In this document: piece by piece, positions 9,739-18,743 of the stretch
Layout of the letters: every line of letters starts with the position of its first letter
Numbering within the stretch: position 1 is the first letter of the stretch
From: Thalassia testudinum
Taxonomy: Eukaryota > Streptophyta > Magnoliopsida > Alismatales > Hydrocharitaceae
NCBI GenBank assembly: GCA_037157565.1
Contig: JAZHRO010000073.1
Span: forward strand, 12,096,501-12,160,500
Direction of reading: 5' to 3'
Length of the DNA stretch: 64,000 nt
Translations under genes and position numbers: made by a program
Notes under the pieces: model-generated
Databases searched by the model: none
What the model was told of the DNA's origin: nothing
Seen by the model: the letters and a program-made list of their open reading frames with translations, nothing else

Positions 9739-11640
9739 TAGAATCATCTTCAGCATCTCAACAATCTATTACAAGCATTCATGAATCCACTACAGCGTCC
9801 TATGATGTGAGATCATTACAATCCCGCTACGGTAGAAATCGAACCTAGAGTTCAAATTCATGCTGGAAGATCTGATATTGAACTCAAGCCCAACATGCTT
9901 CATGGTATCCCTAAATTTCATGGGATGAACTCTGAAGATCCCTTCTAGCATATCAAACAACTCAAGTATCTAGCCCAGACCTTTGGGACAGCTACTCAAA
10001 ATTGAGACATCCTGCTCATGAAGATGTTTTCTTTCTCCCTCATGGACAAGGCTACCCACTGGTACCAAACCCTAACTCATCTGATCAACACATGGGCTGA
10101 ACTTCAATCCGAATTTCTGAAGAAGTTTTTTCCCGTTGGTTAGACAAATACTTGAGGCACCAGATCATGCACTTTACTTAGAATGCGAGAGAACCACTTC
10201 ATGAGGCATGGGATCGCTTTCTGGATCTCATGCGGAAATGCCCCCATCACAGATTTCCTAAATGGAAATAAGTGTAGTGTCTTTACTAGGGACTCCGTGA
10301 AGATATCATATTATTCGTCAATGCGAACTATGGTGGGAACATCATGGGTCAACATGAGGACACCGTGTAGGAGATCTTGGAGAATATGTGCGAGAACTCC
10401 ATCGATAATGAATCGATGGGCATGTTCGACAGGGTGACTGCCCGTGCATTGACGAACACCTGGGGGCACATGAAACCCAAGGCCTCTCCGCATCCATCAA
10501 TCTGAAACTAATGGCCAGTCGCCTGGACAAGGTCTCAATTATCGAAAAGAAGTTGGACGAATTGACCCAACACTTACAGAGAGCCACCTCAGCATAGCAA
10601 AACCAGTTTGCACAACTGCACTCTAGTAAGAAGGCTATGCATAACATCTATCATCACTCTTCCCAGGGGATGGACCCATATCCACCCCCGTCTGAACAAC
10701 CTACTCTAGTTGGGGGAACTCTGAACCCTCGTATTCTGACTTTTCTAGGGTTCCTCAGACCTATGAGGACCTCAATGCCATCAGAACGATCCATTCTCAA
10801 ACACTAATAATCCTAGATGGCGTAATATCCCAATTTTGCATGGTTTAGGAATATTCAAAATCCAAGATCTCAATTCTAGCCCCGACCATAAGCTCCACAC
10901 CCTTATCTGCCTACTCAACGTAGGCCTACTCTGAGTTACCAATCTGGGCCTAGTAAGGAAGAGCAAATGAGCATGATTTTGCACGCCCTGGTCGACCTCC
11001 AGAAGACTAACATGGCTATGCAGAAACAATGCAAAGATGAGATCACAGAGGTTCGAAATCAGCTCGCATAAATGGCATAGACTCGCCAACCTAGTGCACT
11101 TCCCTCCCAACCTCTACCAAATCCAAACAGCATGTCGACTCAGAAGCATGTAGTGAATCAAATCTAAGGTCAAACATGCTACACTCAGCCAGGCCCATTC
11201 ACTCATACCTACGTGTTTACCTTATCCACCTCAACTGATCCGAATCACACCATGGACTATCCTACTATTTAGCAACAAGGTCCAATTCTCTCTCCTCCAC
11301 CTCTGCATCATGATTGTGCTATGATCAATGTTGTGGGGATGAGAAAAGATTGCAAACCCAAGCCCCGAGGAACATCTCCGAAATCTCACCCAACCTATGA
11401 TCAACATAACAAGGTCGAGGACAGAACCAAGAGGTGGAAACTGAAAGTCATCTCCCAGGATAGCCAATCCATTCCCCTATCCCAGATCTCATCCGACCTC
11501 CATACTATAGGACTGTCAGAATTTGACGTAACAAGACCATTGAGGAATGCACAAGTCGCTATTCTATTACTTGATATCCTCACTCTCAATCCCACCTCAC
11601 TTGACTTATCCAAAAGAGAGGTGGAAAAACATCAGAAGGG
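9739..11640 (+). pseudogene. gag: Element A gag pseudogene
   Basis: Encodes a Ty3/gypsy capsid-type Gag. Recognisable pieces in order: DHYNPATVEIEPRVQI (about 9810), ELKPNMLHGIPKFHG, KMFSFSLMDKATHWYQT (about 10025), a KKFFPVG segment, RFLDLMRKCPHH (about 10210), a linker with LMASRLDKVSIIEKKLDEL, and a Gln/Pro-rich C-terminal part. The N-terminus and start codon are lost in the deletion that fuses the PBS stub to gag. Stops include TGA before DHYNP and TAG at 9946-9948 after EDPF; frameshifts follow. Gag would form the particle. Several of the stops recur in elements B and D. Long frames inside (11321-11647 plus, 10781-11110 minus) are fragments or shadows. Confidence 0.8.
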
Positions 11641-11654
11641 AAGGTAGTATTGTC

Positions 11655-12075
11655 TGAAAGTATGAGTGCTATAATCCAAAATAGTCTACCCCCTAAGAAA
11701 TTCGATCCAGGAACCCCACTGATCCCCTGCAAGATCGGTGGTGCAAATTTCAAGCAGGCTGTATTGGATCTTGGCGCTTCAGTCAACCTAATCCCAACCA
11801 CTTTATTTGAAAAACTACAGATTGGATAGCTAAAACCCACTGATGTTACTCTTCAATTGGCTGACAGAACCGTAATCACCTCGATTGGGTTGGTAGAGGA
11901 TGTGGTAGTTAGAGTCAAAGATTTCATCTACTTAGCCGATTTCTTAGTTCTTGACATGGATGCACCACAACCAATACAAGATATGCCATTGATTTTGGGA
12001 AGGCCTTTCTTGGCTACTGTAGAAGACATAATTAATTATGAATTAGGGCACATGGCATGCCCCTGGAGATAAACG
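11655..12075 (+). pseudogene. Element A aspartic protease
   Basis: The retropepsin domain follows gag. The active-site motif is DLGAS, within AVLDLGASVNLIPTTLFEKL (about 11758-11815). Downstream come LQLADRTV, then DFLVLDMDAP and LILGRPFLATVEDI, the flap and ILGR motifs typical of Athila proteases. A TAG interrupts at about 11828. The catalytic Asp is intact. The protease would cleave Gag and any fused product. A frameshift at about 12060 leads into the acidic frame. Confidence 0.8.
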
Positions 12076-12994
12076 AACTGAGATCAATATTTTCGAGGCA
12101 TCATCTAATGGAAAAGGAAAATGCTCGGTAGAACAACTAGGTTTGATTCAGGATCTCATGACAATTTTGGTGGTAGAAAACCTAGAGTCAAAACTGGAAG
12201 TTTTCCACATGATGGAGGATCTCAATTTAGCCGAGCATGATTCTAGCAAATTGAGAGTATTGGAGGTTTTCACCTTTGATCTTGAGGAAACATACTTGGA
12301 TTTTGGGAAAATGGACAACAATAGATGGGCCTCAGATTTTTATTCCATGGATCTAGAGACATTTCATTATGATGATTGTTTTAAGGATCTCCAAGAATTG
12401 GGCATGGTAGATACCTAGAGTGACCGTAACCCAGAGTATGAATCCTTTTTAGATTTGGAATTGGATGATCAAAAGGGCACTCTCCAGACAATCATTTTTT
12501 ATTGGGATGAAAACTACAGAGAAGAATCATTAGACAATCCTATCTTTGAGTCATGTTTTGAGGAATTGATCTTACACCCATTAGAGAAAAATCAAGATGA
12601 CTCATTGAAAAAGGATCCATTGGGCCACATTGTACAAGAGGAACCACACATTTGGGATATGCTGATTATATTCATCTCTATTGGGGCCTGGACCCACAAT
12701 GATCTTACTTCAGAACTCCATAATCACTACATCTTCTGAGTAATTCCTTTGCAAAAACTTCATAAGAGCCACCCAGAAATGAATCAACCTGACCCACATC
12801 ATAGACCTTCTGGAATGACTCTTCATCATAATTTGATACTCATTTATGGCCATTTGATTCTCATCCACTATGATCACATATTTTCCCCTATCACTCATCA
12901 AAATGTGTCAATTGACATATCCTTTCGAGCTCATTGTGCCCAGTTGATGGCGTTAAACTTAGCGCTTAATGGGAGACAACCTGTCATCTTTTGA
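12076..12994 (+). pseudogene. Acidic reading frame of unknown function in place of pol (element A)
   Basis: After the protease linker (RTEINIFEASSNGKGKCS), one frame runs about 300 codons, broken only by a TAG at 12416 and a TGA at 12737. The product is very acidic, e.g. LEETYLDFGKMDNNR, DLELDDQKGTLQ and NPIFESCFEELIL, with clusters of aromatic residues (FYSMDLETFHYDDCF), then a His/Pro-rich tail from about 12749 (QKLHKSHPEMNQPDPHH). I see no RT, RNase H, integrase, zinc-finger or transmembrane signature. At about 12950 it joins sequence equivalent to the region after integrase in element F (LNGRQPVIF). It may be an element-specific protein, a captured fragment, or diverged spacer. Frame conservation over 0.9 kb in an otherwise decayed element favours coding. 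Confidence 0.5.
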
Positions 12995-13209
12995 AAAACC
13001 CCAAAACCTTTCTGACATATCCTTTTGCTGAATTCATATTGCACTTTAGGGTTCGTCCATTAGAACAATCGACTCCACCTTTGGTACTTGTATCAAAGCT
13101 TGAAATCATTCGCAATAGTCATTCTGACTCGTTCACTACCCACCTGTTCTAATGTACGATCTGAATTGAACTCAAACCCACCTAATTTACAATGAGGACG
13201 TTGCAAATC

Positions 13210-13225
13210 TTAGGCATGGGGGGTA
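13210..13225 (+). promoter_or_regulatory. Second polypurine-tract-like site (candidate central PPT)
   Basis: TTAGGCATGGGGGGTA nearly duplicates the terminal PPT at 14498-14510. It follows AATGAGGACGTTGCA at about 13191. Equivalent sites occur at 21644-21660, 36768-36783 and 51466-51480 in G, F and C. Confidence 0.55.
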
Positions 13226-13911
13226 TTAAAGTGTAAAATTCCGTGAAATCAATGCATGGAAGGGTTTCATCAAAAAAAAAGGAAAGGTCATTTTGAGTTG
13301 AATGAAAAAAGAGAGGGAAGGAAAAGAAAACAAAGAAGAAAAAGGAGCAAACAAAAAGAAAAGAAAAACAATTAGTCCCGTAAAAATTAATATAGAACCT
13401 ACCTAACTTCTATGTTGGATCGGATGATGAATTAAGACCTGAAAGGCTAAAACTTAGGAAATTAGTGGTGGATACAGATCTTAGGCCTCTTGGATCTACT
13501 CTAGGGTTTAAACACTCAAGTATTTGTTAAGATCTGGATTAATCCTTAAGAGGTTGAGGAAAGTATGAGGCTGATGTAGTATGTCTAAGGCTTAGGGATT
13601 ATTCAGCCACGTTGCCTGCCCTTTGGTTTGTGGGACTTGGTAACCTGAGCACCCAAAATCACACACTTAGTCTGGTTCAGTGCGCTTAATAAAGAAAAAT
13701 CTGCCAAAAGTGTTCTGTTATGAAATGTCATCTCAAAGATCTAGCTTAGGAGCGGCCCGACAACACAAGTTGATTGGACGAGTTGCTGGCACGAAGAGGT
13801 GAGAAATTCCCCTCGAAAATGCATAATAACATATCATCTCCTCAGTGTTTGTCTCCTAGGAAATCTAAATATCCTACCGATAGCATGTAAACACCTTATG
13901 CTGGTTCAGGT

Positions 13912-14075
13912 GCCATGGGTGGGATTATCCCAAAATGTTGATTGCCAGGGCCTGAATTTAGCTACAAAACGCCATGGATGTCATTATCCCGAAGTATCAA
14001 AAACCAGGGTTCTGAGGGTTTCCATGGGCGGTGCTATCCCAAAGCATCGAATTCCATGGACCCTTCGAGGATTGA
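13912..14075 (+). repeat. Three-unit tandem repeat in A 3' UTR
   Basis: Units begin with (G/T)CCATGG at 13912, 13971 and 14021 and each contains TATCCC(A/G)AA about 15 nt later. Spacings are 59 and 50 nt. Element F has the same three units with spacings 59 and 50 in sense order (36001, 35942, 35892). Confidence 0.7.
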
Positions 14076-14497
14076 TGGTAGGGACAAGGAATTCGATACA
14101 GACCGTGTTTAAGGCTAATTCGAGGCTGGATTTAGGGAAAAATAAAAAAGAAAAGAGCGAAAACTCTCCAAATGAAAAATCCTTCTCTATCTCTTTCTTA
14201 CAAAAATGCACTGGCAAATTGAACCTGGACATATTACATCTATGCACGGGTGCTTTAACTACTCGGGTCAACAAACCTCTGGGCAGTTTTTGCAGGCATT
14301 AGAAACCTTCGCTGCAGACTCAGGCTGAAGTTGGTCAAGTCTGGATCTTGGTTGATACTTGAGTACCTCTAGGCCTATTTTTGGTATTCTGATCTAATTT
14401 CTAGAGATGCCCTTTAGTAAGGTACCCCGATGGTTACATCCAACTTAGAAACTTGGTTTGATCCATAGAATGTTTGCTAAGGGACTAGCAAAAGCTA

Positions 14498-14510
14498 CGC
14501 ATGGGGGTAT
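14498..14510 (+). promoter_or_regulatory. Polypurine tract, element A
   Basis: ACGCATGGGGGTA directly precedes the 3' LTR (TGATGG at 14511) and primes plus-strand synthesis in this family. It matches the PPTs of F, G and C base for base over GCATGGGGGTA. Confidence 0.85.
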
Positions 14511-16865
14511 GATGGGAACACCATCATAGGCCTTAACTAGCCCATTTTAGTCTAGAATAAAAGATAAAAGCTCCTACATATTCATATGAGGGTTATATCT
14601 CCACCTTATTATGTTTTGAGAAGAGAACAAGAAACTAGGGTTAATTCTGTAATTTTAATAGAAAATCATAAACACAAAATAATCAAGGGGTTGGCTAGGG
14701 GTGAAATAAAGTTCAAATGAGTATTAAAGTATAATAATTAGGTCCATGCAGATAGAAACAAGTTTTCACGCATTTTAGGAATTAATAGTAACCCAAAACC
14801 CTAATTTCATACCCGCTTAAAAAATAGAGGTTTTGGTCAAGATAAAATCTATCTAAACCTTATAAAATTCATATAAAAATATCATATAAGGTTTGGTACC
14901 CTTGATTTGACCATTGGAACCTATTTTGATCTTAAATAGAGTCACAGACACAATTCTACCCTAATTTGGGTTTCTACGCAAATTACCTAGACAAGCTTGG
15001 TCAAAACTGAAATCCAACTTCACCATCAGATTCCTTGGGTCTAAATTAGGTTTGTACCAAAATTTGGGCCCAATCAAAGTCCATCCTGACCTAGTTTGCA
15101 TTTTGGTCCAATCTGACTCTTTCTCCCTCATTCATGCCCCTAACTTTCAAAATCTTTACAAAAAACCCCCTAACATCTTGTCATTTTCTTTAAATGGGTC
15201 CCTACCACTATGACATGTGTGAACCCAAAGGAGTTGAGTTTCAATCAAGGATACCTCCCTGATTTCTCGTCAAATCCATTCTAAAATTGGAAGGGATGAT
15301 CTTGAGGTCATCCCTAATCACCTGAATTGCATCTTAGACTCAAATTTGGCCCAAGAAACTCATGCGAATCCTTAGAATTTTAGGGATCTTCTTCCCTAAT
15401 TTCTCAAGCTCTTCAAGCTTGTTTCCAAGCTTGAGAGCTTGACCAAGCTCTATAAAAAGGTCTCCCTCGCATAACCTTTCCCTTTAGCAAGTTTTGGTCA
15501 AAGAAAACCCTCCTTCCCTCTTTAGCAACTTTCGTACCTTGCTCCGGCGACCCTCCTCGTCTTCCTCATTAGGCCGTCCAACAATCAAATTGGATGACCC
15601 TCTACCTTCCTCCATCGACCCCTCTCCTTGCCAGCCACAGCAGGGGCGTTCTTCCTCCTTGTCGTCGCCACACCAACTCACTGGACCTCCTCATCTTCTT
15701 CGGCTCTGGCTTGCCAACGCTAGCGCTCCTTGTTAGCCCTCTTCACTCCTATGTTCCTCTATATCTTCCTCTCTTCCTCTATTCCCTTTTCCTACACTCA
15801 CAACACACGCACAACGACTATCCAACCCGCTACACCGTCATCTTCCCGACCTTCGGCAACGCTCTGACGTAGCCTCCAGCCCACTACACTTCACCAAACA
15901 CCTCGCCACCACCTTCACAAGCTTCGCCGTACCACCCTCGTCAAAAGCCCCAACCTATTTGGGCCTATTGGGCTCTTGTTCCCACTACCGAACTCACCCC
16001 TCGTCGCATTACATCTCCGACCTCGACATAGGTCCACCGGCCTCCAATCTCAACAAAACCACCACCAACTTACTCGCTACCCTATGGCGATCCTTCTGTA
16101 GTGTTTCAATTGGGCAACCAGGCCGTGTGCTTGATTTTTAGGTACTTGCTAGACCTCCATCATCGTCGCGACTCCTCCGACCTCATCTTCAGTCCTCCAG
16201 CCTCGACCTCTCCAGGTTTCACTCCCAGGCATCCTTCCAGACTCGCAATCAACTAAGCAAGTGCCCCTTTTGACTGCAATTGGAGATCCATCTGTAGCAC
16301 CTGCATGGAGAAGATTGTGGTACTAGGCAGTCCCACATCATGTATGTTGCAGCTGAGTGACTGGGATAAGAGGAATTCCTCACCCTTGTTCTTCTCCAAA
16401 GAACATGGAGGTTAGGTCCCCTTCATCCTTACACCCGCTTACCCAGCCAAGCACTCGTCACCTGAAACCACACCCACAAGTTTGGACCCTGTTCATGCCT
16501 GGTTACCCGCCCGATTACCCAGCTAAACCTGGGTTTTTGAGAAAAGAAAGAGGAGGAAATAGAGAGAGGGGGGCTTTCACCCTTCACTACTCTCTACACT
16601 TAGCGAGTCTGAGAGGCCTTTGCCTCTGTGTTGCTATGCTGTGCTTGCCTCTCTCCCTTGAGGCATGAAGGAAAGAGAGGAGGCCTTTGCCTCTTCTAAG
16701 AAGCTTGGTTCTGCTAGTTCTGAAGCTACTGTTGGTTCATTTGATCCGGTTGATGTGGGTTATTTGATTGACAATTACTGTTGAGATATTTGAGCTTAAC
16801 TTCAAAGGGTTAATTGGTGATTCAAATCACCATTTTAACCTATTCTTTTTTCACTTTGCTACTGA

Positions 16866-16912
<47 letters not shown>

Positions 16913-17113
16913 TTTTGAGTAGTTTTGAATGAAGCTTTGATCATATTTGCTCATATTTTTGATTAAATTGAGATTAGTGAGATTGAATTGCCAGTAATTG
17001 CTCCCTATGTTCGTCCTAGGACTCTTACGATTCTGAGTTACAAATTTAAATGATTTGAGCAATTTTGTCCTATACTGCGATGCATTTCTTAAACAATGAC
17101 GAATTCTCTTTAA
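14511..17113 (+). repeat. Element A 3' LTR
   Basis: Complete copy of about 2.6 kb. It opens with a hyphenated palindrome TGATGG/CCATCA (14511-14527). Promoter hairpin 15404-15442, TATA 15451-15457, (AT)20 at 16871-16910, U5 box CCTATACTGCGATG (17069-17082). The end is TTTAA at 17113 with the final CA lost or changed. The C/T-rich leader gives Pro/Ser-rich frames (15494-15736, 15594-15872, 16357-16668) that I regard as non-coding. Confidence 0.85.
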
Positions 17114-18743
17114 TAATGGGAGCACCATCATACGCCCTAACCGACCACTTTTAGTATGGAAAAAAAGATAAAAGCTCCTACATATCCATCTAAGGGTTAT
17201 AACACCACTTCAGGCTATTTTGAGAAGAGCACAAAGAACTAGGGTTAATTTTGTAATTTTAACAGCATATCATGAACAAAAAATAATCGAGGGTTTCTCT
17301 AGGGGTTAATCTAAGGTCAAATGTTCATTAATAACTAATAAGTGGGTTCATGCAAATAGAAACGGGTTTCCGCACATTTCGAGAATTAATAGTACCCCAA
17401 AACCCTAATTCAGACTTGCTTGAATAACAGAGGTTTTGGTTAGGATAAAATCCATCTAAACCTTCCAAAAATCATAGAAAAATAGTCCATGAGGTTTGGT
17501 ACCATTTATTTGACCTTGGAACTTATTTTGACCTAGAACAAAGTCTTAGATAGAAAGTTACCCTAATTTGGGTTTCTATAAAAATTACACAGTTAAACTT
17601 GGTCAAAACAGAAATCCAACTTCACCATCTAATTTCTTGGGTTCAAATTAAGATTATACTAAAATTTGGGCTCAATCAGAGTCCATCTTGACCTAGTTTG
17701 CCTTTTAGTTCAATTTGACTCTTTCTCTTTCATTCATGCCCTAACTTTTGAAATCCTTGCAAATACCCCCCTAAGTTCTTTGAATTCTTTGCAGTTGGGT
17801 CCCTACTATCATGGCAGGTGAAAACATATGCACCCAAGCTCTTAATGAAGGATTCCTCCCTAATTGATTGGTCAATCCCTTCCAAAATTGGAAGGGATGA
17901 TCCTAAGGAAATTCTTGATTGACTAAACCCAAATTCCAACTCCAAATCTCTCCATATTACTAGTGTGGATCCTTGGATTTCAAGGATCTTCCTCCTAAAA
18001 ATTCGAGCTTCTCAAGCTTGCTTCCAAGCTTGGAAGCTCACTTAAAGCTCTATAAAAGGGTCCCCTTCGCCAGGCCGAACTCCTTAGCGAGTTTTAGGCC
18101 CACAAAACCCTCTTCTTCTCTGCCTTTGGCCAGCTCCAACTCCGCTCTAGCGACCTCCTCCCTCTAGTCTCCTCGCTTGCTGCCACATACTATAGGCAGC
18201 AAGTCCATCTTCTCCAGGTTTTTTCGCACCTCACCATACCTGTGAGGTGCTCTCTCTCCCTTCAAGCATCGTCGTTCTACCTCCTAGAGCCACCTTCGTA
18301 TCCAACACTGGCCATTCATAGCTGGTGCCATCTCTGCATCTCCATCATCCACAATTGCCCTTCTTCAACTCTACACCTCCCACAGATCCACCTCACACCC
18401 ACGACACTTGCTTCAGAACACTCTCACGCCCACGCCACCGTCATCCCCCTTATCTCCAACATACCTCCAATGACCTCGAAAATCCGCTACATAGCACTAA
18501 TCCAGAAACCTTCGCCGTGTCCTCATGAGCAAAACTCCTTAAGTAATTAAGGGGATTAGCTACTCACGCACTCCACCCAACTCACAACCCTTCGCACCAC
18601 CATCTCGAGGTTATCAGACCTTCACATGCACACGCACACCACACTGCACCCACCACTGCACCTGCCATTTCACGGCAAAGCTTTTGAGTGTATTTGATGT
18701 GGCCGCAAGGTCATCTTTTGCTTTTTAGGTGATCGTCAGACCT
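17114..18743 (+). repeat. Element B 5' LTR, first part (interrupted by G)
   Basis: Starts TAATGGGAGCACCATCA, a TG-to-TA variant of the A/D/F terminus, directly after A's 3' LTR. Hairpin arms GAGCTTCTCAAGCTTG (18005-18020) and 18025-18039 precede TATAAAA (18051-18057). The sequence breaks at 18743 and resumes at 30416; the joined LTR is about 2.62 kb, as in A. The last five bases, GACCT (18739-18743), are the TSD of G. Frames at 17973-18167 and 18242-18550 are pyrimidine-rich LTR leader. Confidence 0.85.
18739..18743. repeat. Target-site duplication of element G (left)
   Basis: GACCT, repeated exactly at 30411-30415 on the other side of G. B's LTR reads through without a gap when G and one copy are removed. 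Confidence 0.93.

Larger units (their letters stand above)
12995..14497 (+). other. Element A 3' untranslated region
   Basis: Contains the region after integrase conserved with F (to about 13190), a second PPT-like site (13210-13225), a 105-nt purine-rich tract (13268-13372), and a three-unit tandem repeat (13912 to about 14075). Two overlapping open frames (13799-14302 plus, 167 codons; 13984-14274 minus) lie over the tandem repeat; their counterpart in F (35840-36010) keeps no matching frame, so I do not call them genes. Confidence 0.7.
7216..17113 (+). mobile_element. Element A: Athila-like non-autonomous retrotransposon lacking RT, RNase H and integrase
   Basis: Layout: 5' LTR (7216-9729, its first ~95 bp missing), a PBS stub TTTGGCATC (9730-9738), gag (9739-11640), protease (11655-12075), an acidic reading frame (12076-12994), a 3' untranslated region with tandem repeats, PPT (14498-14510) and 3' LTR (14511-17113). 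The 5' leader present in B and D (about 1.1 kb) is deleted. No RT YxDD-box, RNase H or DDE integrase is encoded. The right end abuts the 5' LTR of element B without intervening DNA. No TSD can be defined because the left end is truncated. Confidence 0.8.

Noticed and set aside
13799..14302. 167-codon frame as a gene
   Set aside because: Covers the three-unit repeat in the 3' UTR of A; element F has no matching frame and no domain is visible.
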